35,468 nt of DNA. Origin: Deltaproteobacteria bacterium. GTDB lineage: Bacteria; Myxococcota; Myxococcia; Myxococcales; 40CM-4-68-19. Below the pieces are notes generated by a model that was given only the letters and a program-made list of their open reading frames with translations, did no database searches and was not told the DNA's origin. Made by a program: the position numbers and the translations under genes. Numbering within the stretch: the stretch's first letter is position 1; the number at the start of each line of letters is the position of its first letter. Below are positions 7,235-15,537 of this stretch, piece by piece. Location: NCBI GenBank assembly GCA_005879805.1, contig VBKL01000106.1, positions 1 through 35,468 on the forward strand. Direction: 5' to 3'.

Positions 7235-8560
7235 ATGCAACGGAACGGCGGAGACTTCCTCATCGCGGCGGCACTCTTCCTGCTGCTCTTGCTCTATTCG
7301 CTTCCCTCGCTGGCGCTCCAGCCGGTGGAGACGTTCGTGGCCGGCGCGCGGCAGCGCAATCCCGACGCGCTCGAGGCGCGGGCGAATCTCGCGCAAGAGG
7401 AGGCGCAGGCCGACTCGACGCTGGGCCGGGTGCTGCCGGGCATCTCGGCGCGGGGCTCGTACACGCGCAACCAGTACTCGTCCTCGATCGACATCGCGCC
7501 GCCGGGCCAGGCGCCGCAGCCCATCACCGTGGTTCCGAGCGATCAGTGGGACGGCAGCGCGACCTTGCGCGTGCCGCTCATCGATCTGGCGGGCTTCCAG
7601 CGCGTTTCCGCCGCGAAGACCAGCGCGCAGGCATCCGCGCACCAGCTCGAAGCGACCAGGCTCCAGGTCGAAGGGCAGGCCGTCCAGGACTACTACCAGG
7701 TGGTCGCGAACCTTGCCCTGGTGGCCGCGTCGAGCGCCGCCCTCGACGTGTCGCGCGAGAGCTTCCGCCTTGCGCAGGCGCGCTATCAGGCGGGAAGCGC
7801 CGCGGCCCTCGAAGTCGATCGCGCCCGCGCGGACGTCGAGCAGCAGGTCCAGCAGCTTGCCGCCGCCGAGCTCCAGGTCGCCCTGACAGCGCGCGCTCTC
7901 GAATCGGCCTCCGGCGTCGAGCCGGATCTTTCCAGCGTCGTCCGGCTCTCCGACGACCTGCATCCAGAGGGGAACCTCGATGCCTTCGAGGGCGGACTCT
8001 CGCGCCTTCCCGCGGTGGCAGCGGCCACGGCGAGCACGAACGCGGCGGAGAAGCAGGCAGACGCGCAGCGGCTTGCGCTCGCTCCCAGCGTCGCCGGCTC
8101 GTTCACCGAGCGGGGGACGAACGCGCCCGGATTCACCGGACACGAATGGTCGTACCAGGCGGCGGTCACGGCCACCTGGTCGTTCGATCTGACGAACATC
8201 GCCGACATCCGCTCGCAAGAAGCGGCGGTCGATGCCGCCCGTGCCCGCGAACTACGGACCGTGCTCTCGTCGCGCGACTCGATCCACCGCGAGTGGAACA
8301 CCATCGTCGCCGGCATCGCCCGCAGCCGCTCCGCGCGAGCGGGCCTCGAGGCGGCGCGCCACGCGGCGGCGCAAGCCCGCGAACGGTACCGCGCTGGAAC
8401 CATCACCCAGCTCGATCTCCTCCAGGCACAGCGCGATGCCTTCAACGCCGAGGTCAGCCGCATCCAGTCGGACGCGGACCTCGTCAACGCGCGCGCCCAG
8501 CTCCGCCTCTCCACCGGACACAGTCTGCTCTCGGAAAACGCAGGGAAGGGAATGCCATGA
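7235..8560 (+). CDS. TolC-family outer-membrane efflux channel
   Basis: 441-residue outer-membrane factor that would form the trimeric exit duct for the RND pump encoded two genes downstream. Signal peptide: MQRNGGDFLIAAALFLLLLLYSLPSLA. The mature chain shows the two-fold repeat of the family: long Ala/Gln/Arg-rich coiled helices (AQARYQAGSAAALEVDRARADVEQQVQQLAAAELQ, mid-protein; and ARERYRAGTITQLDLLQAQRDAFNAE near the C-terminus) alternating with strand pairs. The RYxAGxxxxLxxxxAxxD signature appears in both halves, as expected for TolC/OprM relatives. I see no lipobox. It overlaps the adaptor gene by four bases (ATGA), so translation is probably coupled. It is the only TolC-type gene in the window, so the distant CusBA system may share it. 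Confidence 0.92.
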   Translation: MQRNGGDFLIAAALFLLLLLYSLPSLALQPVETFVAGARQRNPDALEARANLAQEEAQADSTLGRVLPGISARGSYTRNQYSSSIDIAPPGQAPQPITVVPSDQWDGSATLRVPLIDLAGFQRVSAAKTSAQASAHQLEATRLQVEGQAVQDYYQVVANLALVAASSAALDVSRESFRLAQARYQAGSAAALEVDRARADVEQQVQQLAAAELQVALTARALESASGVEPDLSSVVRLSDDLHPEGNLDAFEGGLSRLPAVAAATASTNAAEKQADAQRLALAPSVAGSFTERGTNAPGFTGHEWSYQAAVTATWSFDLTNIADIRSQEAAVDAARARELRTVLSSRDSIHREWNTIVAGIARSRSARAGLEAARHAAAQARERYRAGTITQLDLLQAQRDAFNAEVSRIQSDADLVNARAQLRLSTGHSLLSENAGKGMP

Positions 8561-9654
8561 CCCGTTCGATGAAATTGCTGCTCCTCGGCGCGCTCGCGCT
8601 CGCCTCCGCTTGCAAGAAGGTCGAAGGCGCTCAATCGGCGCCGCAGCGTCCCCCCGCCCCGGTCTCGGTGGCCACCGCCGTCGAGCGCGACGTGCCCGTG
8701 TACCTCGACGAGATCGGCAAGAACATTGCTCCGGAAGTGGTGACCATCCAGGCCCAGGTCCCGGGCCGCATCACCGGAATCCACGTGAAGGACGGCGCCA
8801 CCGTGAAGCGCGGCGACCTCCTCTTCACCATCGACCCGCGTCCCTACCGCGCGCAGCTCGATTCGGCAGAGGCGAGCCTGGCCCGCAACCAGGCCGAGCT
8901 GGAGCTTGCGAAGCTCGAGTTCGGACGCGTGCAGAAGCTCCTCGAGACCGACGCGATCTCGCAGCAGGACCACGATTCGCGCAGGAGCGCAGTTGCCGTC
9001 TCGCAGGCCCAGGTACGCCTCAGCCAGGCGGCAGTTGCGACCGCGCAGCTCAACCTCGAATACTGCTTCATCCGCTCCCCCATCGACGGCCGCGCCGGGC
9101 AGCGCCTCGTGGATCTGGGCAACGTCGTCAATCCGAGCGCCTCGGGTGGCCTGCTCGTCATCCAGCGTCTCGACCCGATCTACGCGGACTTCACCATCGC
9201 GGAAAACGACCTTGGTTCCGTGCAGCGCGCCCTCGCGGCCGGACAAGCGAAGGTGGAAGTGCGGCTGCCCGACGAGCCCGACAAGCCTCGCACGGGAACC
9301 CTCACCTTCCTCGACAACGCCGTGCAGGATGGAACGGGCACCGTGAAGCTGCGGGCGTCGATCGAGAATCGCGATTGGCGGTTCTGGCCAGGAAGATTCG
9401 TCAAGGTGCGCCTCGTGCTCGGCACGCAGAAGGGCGCCGTCCTGGTGCCTGCCACCGCCACGCAGATCTCGGCCAAGGGTCCCTTCGTCTACGTCGTGAA
9501 GGACGACTCGACGACGGAATTGCGCCCCGTCGCGGTCGGGCAGCGTCAAGGTGACCTGGTCGCGGTCGCGCAAGGACTGAAGGGAGGCGAGCGCGTCGTT
9601 ACCGCCGGCCAGCTCGCCGTGACTCCCGGTGGCAAAGTGAGGAGCCAGCCGTGA
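8557..9654 (+). CDS. RND pump periplasmic adaptor (membrane-fusion lipoprotein, MexA/AcrA type)
   Basis: 365-residue adaptor that links the inner-membrane RND pump to the outer-membrane channel. The N-terminus MTRSMKLLLLGALALASAC is a lipoprotein signal with Cys19 as the acylated residue, as in MexA and AcrA. It then has the barrel-sandwich lipoyl half VTIQAQVPGRITGIHVKDG (about residues 64-82), an alpha-hairpin (QLDSAEASLARNQAELELAK and following), the second lipoyl half YCFIRSPIDGRAGQR, and the beta-barrel and membrane-proximal domains (KGAVLVPATATQI). A GGAAGGGA ribosome site lies just before ATG 8557, inside the end of the channel gene. The gene ends in a GTGA overlap with the pump gene. 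Substrate class cannot be read from the adaptor. Confidence 0.93.
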   Translation: MTRSMKLLLLGALALASACKKVEGAQSAPQRPPAPVSVATAVERDVPVYLDEIGKNIAPEVVTIQAQVPGRITGIHVKDGATVKRGDLLFTIDPRPYRAQLDSAEASLARNQAELELAKLEFGRVQKLLETDAISQQDHDSRRSAVAVSQAQVRLSQAAVATAQLNLEYCFIRSPIDGRAGQRLVDLGNVVNPSASGGLLVIQRLDPIYADFTIAENDLGSVQRALAAGQAKVEVRLPDEPDKPRTGTLTFLDNAVQDGTGTVKLRASIENRDWRFWPGRFVKVRLVLGTQKGAVLVPATATQISAKGPFVYVVKDDSTTELRPVAVGQRQGDLVAVAQGLKGGERVVTAGQLAVTPGGKVRSQP

Positions 9655-12600
9655 ACCTTTCCGAGCCGTTCATCCGCCGTCCGGTGATGACCGCGGTCCT
9701 CACCCTCTCCGCGGTCCTCTTCGGCGTCCTTTGCTACTTCCAGCTGCCGGTCAACGACCTGCCGACGGTCGATTATCCGGTCATCCAGGTCAACGTCGAT
9801 TATCCCGGCGCGAGCCCGGAGACGATGGCGGCCAACGTCGCCACGCCGCTCGAGCGGCAGTTCATGCAGATCAACGGGCTCGAGCTGGTGACCAGCAAGA
9901 GCACGCAAGGGCACGCGACGCTCACTCTGCAATTCGATCTGAACAAGAGTCTCGACGCCGCGGCCACCGACGTGCAGACGGCCATCACGCAGGCATCGGG
10001 CGGCCTTCCCGTCGATCTGCCTTCGCCGCCGACGTTCTCGAAGACGAACCCGAACGATCAGCCGATCATGTACATCGCCCTCACCAGCGACTCGGTCACC
10101 GCCGGGCGGCTCTACGACTACGCGAGCACCCAGGTCGGGCAGCGCATCAGCATCCTGCCCGGCGTGAGCCGCGTGAACGTCTTCGGTTCCAAGTCGGCGG
10201 TGCGCATCAAGGCCGATCCGTCGGCCATGGCATCGCGCGGCATCTCGGTCGACGACCTCGCTTCTGCGATCAAGGCGGGTACGAGCTACACCGGAGCCGG
10301 CCAGCTCGACGGCCCGAGCGGCACCACGCTGCTCTCGCCGCGCGGACAGCTGGAAGGCGCCGAGAGCTACGAATCGCTCATCGTCGGTACCAAGAGCGGC
10401 GCGCCCGTCTACCTGCGCGACGTCGCCAGCGCGACCGAGACCGTGCAGGACGAGCGAGTCAAGCTGCTCTTCTGGGCGCGCGGGTACGAGATTCCCTCGG
10501 CGACGGCGGTTGTGGCGGTCACCCGGCAGGCGGGCGCCAACGCGGTGGAAGTCTCGAAGAGCGTTCGCGACCTGTTGCCGATCATCAACGCCGAGTTGCC
10601 CGGCTCGATCCGCGCCACCCTCATCTACGACCGCTCGCAGACCATCGTGAACAGCGTGAAGGACGTCCGCGAGACGCTCCTCATCGCCTTCGCCCTGGTG
10701 GTGGTGGTCATCTTCTTCTTCCTCGGCCGCGCGACCGACACGCTCATTCCGGCCGTTGCGCTGCCGCTCTCGCTGCTCCTCACATTCATAGCGATGAAGC
10801 TTCTCGGCTACAGCCTCGACAACCTCTCGCTCATGGCGCTGACGCTCGCCATAGGCTTCCTCGTCGACGACGCCATCGTCTTCCTCGAGAACACCGTCCG
10901 CCGGATGGAGCGGGGAGAGAAGGCGCTCGAGGCGAGCCTGAACAGCGCGAAGGAGATCAGCTTCACCATCCTCTCGATGACCATCTCGCTCGCGGCGGTG
11001 TTCATCCCGCTCGTCTTCATGCCGGGTCTGGTGGGCCGCATCTTCCGCGAGTTCGCCGTCACCATCGTCATCTCCATCTTCGCTTCCGGAGTCGTCTCGC
11101 TCACGCTCACGCCGCTCATGACCTCACGGATGCTCACCGACCGGGGGCACGGCGCGAAGCAGACCTGGATGGAGCGGGTCATCGGCCGCATCGAGAAGCG
11201 GGTGCTCGACTTCTACGGGAAGTCGCTCACCTGGTTCCTGCACCGGCGCTGGATCTCCGCCGCCATCTGGGTGGTCTGCCTCGCCGGCACCGTGGCACTC
11301 TTCATCGTGGTTCCCAAGACCTTCCTTCCGGAAGGGGACAGCGGCGTCGTCAACGGCGTCTTCATCGCCCAGGAAGGCTCCTCGCCGCAGCAGATGCAGG
11401 CGCTGCAGGAGCGCGTCAGCCAGGCGGTCCGCGAGGATCCCAGCATCGACCGCGCCATCTCCGTCACCGGTCTCAACGCCTTCCTCTCCTCGAATCAGGG
11501 GCTCACCTACATCTTCCTGGGAGGAGGCGAGAAGCGGCCTCCAGTCGCCGCGGTGGCTGGACGCCTGATGGGACGCATCGCGGCCATTCCGGGCGTGTTT
11601 CCCTTCTTGCGCCCTTATCCGGTGCTGCAGATCAGCACGGGCGCGACCAGCCAGAACCAGGGCCAGTACGCGTTCTCCCTCTCCGGCGTGAATCCCGACC
11701 AGGTCTACGAGGCCGCCGGGAAGCTGATGGAGAAATTGCGGCCCTATCCGGGCTTCGCGACGCTCTCGTCGGATTGGTTCAACCACACGCCGAATCTCGA
11801 GATCGACATCCTGCGCGAGCAGGCAAAGATCCTCGGCGTCTCCGAGACGCGCATCCTCGCGCTCTTGCGGAACGCGTACTCGCAAAATTACCAATACCTG
11901 ATCAAGAAGGCAGACGATCAGTACCAGGTGATCCTGGAGGTCAAGGACAGCGAGCGCTCGAGCGCCGACGACCTCTCGCTCCTCTACATCAAGTCCGACG
12001 ACGGCAAGAACATGGTGCCGCTCAGCCAGCTGGTGAAGTCGCGCACCCTGCTCGGACCGCAAGCCGTGAACCACCTCAACCAGTTCACCAGCGTCACGCT
12101 CTTCTTCAACCTGAAGCCGGGCGTCGCGGTGGGCGACGCGACCGCGTTCATCGAACGGGCCTCCCGCGAAGTGGTGCCGCCCGCGGTGCGCGCCAGCCTG
12201 CAGGGCGAAGCGCTCACCTTCCGCGACACGGTGCGGAACCTCACCCTCCTCATGCTGCTCGCCGTCTTCGTCATGTACGTGGTGCTGGCGGTTCTGTACG
12301 AAAGCTATGTGCATCCCATCACGGTGCTGAGCAGCCTGCCTGTGGCATTGGTGGGCGGACTCCTCACGCTCTGGATCTTCCGCGAGCAGGCCTCTCTCTA
12401 CGCCTACGTCGGGATGTTCATGCTCATGGGCATCGTGAAGAAAAACGGGATCATGATCGTCGACTTCGCTCTGCAGCGGATCGGCGAAGGGGCCACCGCC
12501 GAGGAGGCCATCCACCATGCCAGCCTGGACCGCTTCCGGCCGATCATCATGACCACCGTCGCCGCGGTCATCGGCGCTTTGCCCATTGCGCTCGGATACG

Positions 12601-12809
12601 GAGCCGACGGGGCCTCGCGGCGTCCGCTCGGGCTCGCCATCGTCGGAGGGCTCGTGGTCTCGCAGTTCATCACCCTCTACATCACGCCCGTCATCTATCT
12701 CTACCTCGAGGACTTCCAGGAGAAGGTCCTCGACCGCGTCGCCTTCTTCCGTTCGCGGCGGCCCGCGCTGGGTGCCGCGGTAGCCGTGCAACCAGCAGGA
12801 GCGCCATGA
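9651..12809 (+). CDS. HAE1-family RND efflux transporter (AcrB/MdtB-like)
   Basis: 1052-residue proton-driven inner-membrane exporter. The start MNLSEPFIRRPVMTAVLTLSAVLFG is the classic first helix of HAE1 pumps. Two large periplasmic loops and twelve helices follow. The paired proton-relay aspartates Asp406 and Asp407 lie in helix 4 (GFLVDDAIVFLENTVRRME), matching Asp407/Asp408 of AcrB, so this is a hydrophobic/amphiphilic-compound pump rather than a metal pump. The helix 10-12 block (YVHPITVLSSLPVALVGGL, GIVKKNGIMIVDFA, SRRPLGLAIVGGLVVSQFITL) is intact. Initiation is at GTG 9651, overlapping the adaptor stop, with GAGGAG just upstream. It overlaps the sigma-factor gene by four bases. Likely exports drugs, solvents or a self-made metabolite; the true substrate is unknown. 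Confidence 0.95.
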   Translation: MNLSEPFIRRPVMTAVLTLSAVLFGVLCYFQLPVNDLPTVDYPVIQVNVDYPGASPETMAANVATPLERQFMQINGLELVTSKSTQGHATLTLQFDLNKSLDAAATDVQTAITQASGGLPVDLPSPPTFSKTNPNDQPIMYIALTSDSVTAGRLYDYASTQVGQRISILPGVSRVNVFGSKSAVRIKADPSAMASRGISVDDLASAIKAGTSYTGAGQLDGPSGTTLLSPRGQLEGAESYESLIVGTKSGAPVYLRDVASATETVQDERVKLLFWARGYEIPSATAVVAVTRQAGANAVEVSKSVRDLLPIINAELPGSIRATLIYDRSQTIVNSVKDVRETLLIAFALVVVVIFFFLGRATDTLIPAVALPLSLLLTFIAMKLLGYSLDNLSLMALTLAIGFLVDDAIVFLENTVRRMERGEKALEASLNSAKEISFTILSMTISLAAVFIPLVFMPGLVGRIFREFAVTIVISIFASGVVSLTLTPLMTSRMLTDRGHGAKQTWMERVIGRIEKRVLDFYGKSLTWFLHRRWISAAIWVVCLAGTVALFIVVPKTFLPEGDSGVVNGVFIAQEGSSPQQMQALQERVSQAVREDPSIDRAISVTGLNAFLSSNQGLTYIFLGGGEKRPPVAAVAGRLMGRIAAIPGVFPFLRPYPVLQISTGATSQNQGQYAFSLSGVNPDQVYEAAGKLMEKLRPYPGFATLSSDWFNHTPNLEIDILREQAKILGVSETRILALLRNAYSQNYQYLIKKADDQYQVILEVKDSERSSADDLSLLYIKSDDGKNMVPLSQLVKSRTLLGPQAVNHLNQFTSVTLFFNLKPGVAVGDATAFIERASREVVPPAVRASLQGEALTFRDTVRNLTLLMLLAVFVMYVVLAVLYESYVHPITVLSSLPVALVGGLLTLWIFREQASLYAYVGMFMLMGIVKKNGIMIVDFALQRIGEGATAEEAIHHASLDRFRPIIMTTVAAVIGALPIALGYGADGASRRPLGLAIVGGLVVSQFITLYITPVIYLYLEDFQEKVLDRVAFFRSRRPALGAAVAVQPAGAP

Positions 12810-13300
12810 CCTCATTCCCCGAGCTGGCGACGCGGTACTGGAAATCGATCCATCGCGTTTGCTGGAATCTCTTGTCCGATCGGAAGGCGGCGGCCGAGGT
12901 CGCCGAGGCGACGTTCCTCTCGGCGTTGCACGACCCCGGAATCCTTCCTCGCGGCGTGCCGCCGGAGAGGGCGCTCTACCGGGAGGCGGTGAGCAGATCG
13001 CTTCACCGGCTCCCCGCCGTCCGGAAGACTCCGTTCGACAGCGAGGGCGCGGGTGGAGCAATCCGCCAGGTCCTGCTGCGCCTCGACGCCATCGATCGAG
13101 CCGCCTTCGTGCTGCGCGAGGTCGAGCAATTGCCGACCGAGGAAGTTGCGGCGGTGCTCGGGATCGCACCCGGACACGTGCGTCAACGCGTCCACCGGGC
13201 CACGATGACCTTGACTGGTTTCCTCGGGCGGTCCTTCGAGGCTCCCGGCGCGGCGAGGTCCTCTACGATCAAGACGCCGCGATCCCGCAGTTCTACGTGA
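12806..13300 (+). CDS. ECF-type RNA polymerase sigma factor
   Basis: 164-residue sigma-70-family factor of the extracytoplasmic-function class. Region 2 spans about residues 5-45 (YWKSIHRVCWNLLSDRKAAAEVAEATF). Region 4 spans about 88-135 (RLDAIDRAAFVLREVEQLPTEEVAAVLGIAPGHVRQRVHRAT) with a standard recognition helix. There is no anti-sigma gene or extra C-terminal domain. Start ATG 12806 overlaps the pump stop (ATGA), with CAGGAG eight bases before it, so it is translated as the fourth gene of the efflux operon. The final 22 residues (from about GRSFEAPGAARSS) look artificial: the same DNA in another frame encodes conserved residues of the following cNMP domain. The native C-terminus was probably near LTGFLGR. 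It may direct transcription of this or distant redox-stress genes. Confidence 0.82.
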   Translation: MTSFPELATRYWKSIHRVCWNLLSDRKAAAEVAEATFLSALHDPGILPRGVPPERALYREAVSRSLHRLPAVRKTPFDSEGAGGAIRQVLLRLDAIDRAAFVLREVEQLPTEEVAAVLGIAPGHVRQRVHRATMTLTGFLGRSFEAPGAARSSTIKTPRSRSST

Positions 13301-15093
13301 TCCTCTCCGGGACGCTGGAGATCGTCGAGCCGCTCGATGGCAAGGAGCTACCCATCACCGTCGCCGGCCCGGGTGAGTTCACCGGCGAGATGAACATGCT
13401 GCTCGGCCGCCGCAGCCTGGTGCGTGCGCGGATGAAAGAACCGGGCGAGGTCCTCGTCCTTTCGCCCGACGTTTTGCGCAAGCTGGTCCAAGCGGATACC
13501 GAGCTGAGCGAGATCTTCCTGCGCGCGTTCATCCTCCGCCGCGTCGCGCTCATCGCCAAGACGCCGGGCGACGCGGTCCTCATCGGCTCGAGCCATTCCG
13601 CGGCCACGCTGCGTATCCGCGAGTTCCTCACCCGCAACGGGCAGCCGCACGCCTATCTGGACGTCGAGAAGGATCCCAGCGTCCAGGCGCTGTTCGACCG
13701 CTTCGGGCTCAAGATCGACGACGTTCCGGTCGTCATCTGCCGCTACGATCGGGTGCTGAAAAATCCCAGCAACGAGGAAGTTGCCGATTGCCTTGGCTTG
13801 AACGCGGTTCTCGACTCTTGCGCCATTCGCGACCTGGTGGTCGTCGGGGGCGGGCCGGCGGGCCTCGCCGCCGCGGTGTATGGTGCCTCGGAAGGTCTCG
13901 ACGTCCTCGTCCTCGAGACCAAGGCCCCCGGCGGGCAGGCCGGGTCGAGCTCGAAGATCGAGAACTACCTCGGTTTCCCGACTGGCATCTCCGGTCTCGC
14001 GCTGGCCTCGCGCGCCTTGACCCAGGCGCAGAAGTTCGGCGCGGAAGTGAGCATCGCGCGGACCGCCGCGACCCTCATTTGCAAACAGCATCCCTACAGG
14101 CTCGAGATCGCCAGCGGGGGCTCGGTGCGCGCGAGGGCAGTGATCCTCGCCACCGGTGCGCAATACCGGAAGTTGCCTTTACCGGAGCTGGCGCGGTTCG
14201 AGGGCGTCGGCGTCTACTACGGCGCCACGTCGGTCGAAAGGCAGTTCTGTGGAGACGAGGAGATCGTCGTCGTCGGCGGTGGAAACTCGGCGGGACAGGC
14301 AGCGGTCTATCTGGCGGAAACCGCTCGCCACGTGCACGTCGTCGTGCGGGGGCCGGGGCTCGCCGCCACGATGTCGCGCTACCTCATCCAGCGGATCGAG
14401 GAGCACCCCCGGATCACCTTGCGTCCGTTCACGCAAGTCGAGGCACTGGAAGGCGGAGACCACCTCGAGCAGGTGCGCATCCGCGACTCGCGATCGGGCG
14501 AGAGCGAGACGAGGAAGATCCGCCACGCCTTCCTCATGACCGGCGCGGATCCCAAGACGGACTGGCTCCGCGGCTGCGTGGCGATGGACGAAAAGGGTTT
14601 CGTCAAGACCGGTCCGGATCTGGCTCGCACCGATCTCGAGGGATGGCCGCTGTCGCGCCCCCCGCTCCTGCTCGAGACCAGCATGCCCGCGGTATTCGCG
14701 GTCGGCGACGTGCGGGCCGGAAGCGTGAAGCGCGTCGCCTCGGCGGTCGGTGAAGGCTCGATTTGCGTTCAACTCGTCCACAAGGTTTCGCCAAGGCGGT
14801 CTTCGATCGCGATCCGGAGATCCGCGACGTCCTCAGTCGACCGTGAGCTCGTCGAGGTAGCAATAGCGCCAGGTCTCGCCGGGCTCGAAGGACTGGATGA
14901 CCGGGTGCTTCACCTTGTGGAAGTGCTTCGTCGCGTGCTTGTTGGGCGAGTCGTCGCAGCAGCCGATGTGCCCGCAGGTCAAGCAGCGGCGAAGGTGTAC
15001 CCACTCGCCTCCGGCGAGGAGGCACTCCTGGCAGCCTTCCGGAGTGAGCGGCTCTGGATCGTCGACCTCGGCGAAATGCTTGCAGACCATTAG
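13297..15093 (+). CDS. cNMP-domain/thioredoxin-like/thioredoxin-reductase-like flavoprotein, damaged at both ends
   Basis: Order of domains: cyclic-nucleotide-binding fold (ILSGTLEIVEPLDGKE, GPGEFTGEMN), a thioredoxin-like fold without CxxC (GSSHSAATLRIREFLTRNG), then an FAD/NAD(P)H oxidoreductase with FAD loop VVGGGPAGLAAAVYGASEGL, GGQAGSSSKIENYLGFPTGI, NADPH loop VVGGGNSAGQAA and FAD tail FAVGDVRAGSVKRVASAVGEG. The redox CxxC of true thioredoxin reductases is replaced in YYGATSVERQF. The only clear start is GTG 13297, overlapping the sigma stop (GTGA), yet conserved cNMP residues GEVLYDQ begin upstream at 13252. At about 14785 the frame leaves the conserved end and runs to 15093 through the opposite-strand zf-UBP gene; shifting frame gives a stop at 14844-14846. 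Family proteins are about 550 residues. Probably a broken or mis-sequenced gene. Confidence 0.78.
   Translation: MILSGTLEIVEPLDGKELPITVAGPGEFTGEMNMLLGRRSLVRARMKEPGEVLVLSPDVLRKLVQADTELSEIFLRAFILRRVALIAKTPGDAVLIGSSHSAATLRIREFLTRNGQPHAYLDVEKDPSVQALFDRFGLKIDDVPVVICRYDRVLKNPSNEEVADCLGLNAVLDSCAIRDLVVVGGGPAGLAAAVYGASEGLDVLVLETKAPGGQAGSSSKIENYLGFPTGISGLALASRALTQAQKFGAEVSIARTAATLICKQHPYRLEIASGGSVRARAVILATGAQYRKLPLPELARFEGVGVYYGATSVERQFCGDEEIVVVGGGNSAGQAAVYLAETARHVHVVVRGPGLAATMSRYLIQRIEEHPRITLRPFTQVEALEGGDHLEQVRIRDSRSGESETRKIRHAFLMTGADPKTDWLRGCVAMDEKGFVKTGPDLARTDLEGWPLSRPPLLLETSMPAVFAVGDVRAGSVKRVASAVGEGSICVQLVHKVSPRRSSIAIRRSATSSVDRELVEVAIAPGLAGLEGLDDRVLHLVEVLRRVLVGRVVAAADVPAGQAAAKVYPLASGEEALLAAFRSERLWIVDLGEMLADH
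14833..15090 (-). CDS. UBP-type zinc-finger protein
   Basis: 85-residue stand-alone zf-UBP domain (PF02148 type), named after the ubiquitin C-terminus-binding finger of eukaryotic deubiquitinases. Zinc ligands are well spaced: Cys3 and His5, Cys20 and Cys23 (GCQECL), Cys36 and Cys39 (RRCLTCGHIGCCDDS), then several His in HATKHFHKVKHP, followed by the WRYCYLDEL core strand. The domain fills the whole protein. Bacterial members are common small proteins of unknown function; because bacteria lack ubiquitin, another C-terminal peptide could be the ligand. It is convergent with, and overlapped antisense by, the extended flavoprotein frame. If that gene truly ends at 14846, the overlap is only 14 bases. 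No strong ribosome site is seen before ATG 15090. It is divergent from the DUF305 gene. Confidence 0.88.
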   Translation of the reverse strand: MVCKHFAEVDDPEPLTPEGCQECLLAGGEWVHLRRCLTCGHIGCCDDSPNKHATKHFHKVKHPVIQSFEPGETWRYCYLDELTVD

Positions 15094-15215
15094 CGATGAG
15101 ATGAAAGCGCGGCCGCCGGGATTCGGGCGGGCCGCGGCGCGGGGCCGGCGACGGTCTTTCCAGCCCGGCCGGAAAGCGGTATCGGACCTGATCGTTCGGC
15201 GCCAGGAGGAAGGAA

Positions 15216-15536
15216 ATGAAACGGGTCGGGCCGGTAGCGGCTCTCGTATGTGTACTCGCCACGGCAGGGAAGGCCGAGGCGCCAGAGGGGTTCCGCAAGA
15301 TGATGGACGACGCCGCCGCGCGGATGCATTCGGCGATGCACGTGCCCTATAGCGGCGACGCCGATCGGGACTTCGCGCGCATGATGATTCCGCACCACCA
15401 GGGAGCGATCGACATGGCCCTCGCCGAGTTGCGGTACGGCAAGGACGAGCGTCTGAAGCGACTCGCGCAGGAGATCGTCGTCGCCCAGAAGCAGGAGATC
15501 GACGTCATGCGTCTGGCCCTCGGGGAGGTTCGCTGA
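15216..15536 (+). CDS. Secreted DUF305 protein (CopM-like)
   Basis: 106-residue exported protein with a signal peptide (about residues 1-22, ending KAEA) and one four-helix DUF305 domain. The family signature DFARMMIPHHQGAIDMA (about residues 52-68) is complete, including Met56/Met57 and His60/His61, candidate soft-metal ligands. DUF305 members such as cyanobacterial CopM bind copper or silver in the periplasm, so a metal-handling role is plausible. An AGGAGGAAGG ribosome site lies directly before ATG 15216. The YVTN propeller gene starts two bases after its stop, so the two form one operon. This pairing is separate from the copper operon at 24-32 kb but suggests a shared theme of periplasmic metal handling. 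Confidence 0.88.
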   Translation: MKRVGPVAALVCVLATAGKAEAPEGFRKMMDDAAARMHSAMHVPYSGDADRDFARMMIPHHQGAIDMALAELRYGKDERLKRLAQEIVVAQKQEIDVMRLALGEVR

Positions 15537-15537
15537 C

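Noticed and set aside
5802-7886. 694-codon plus-strand open frame across the kinase and TolC start
   Set aside because: Antisense to the kinase, then out of frame in the TolC gene; no domain is seen.
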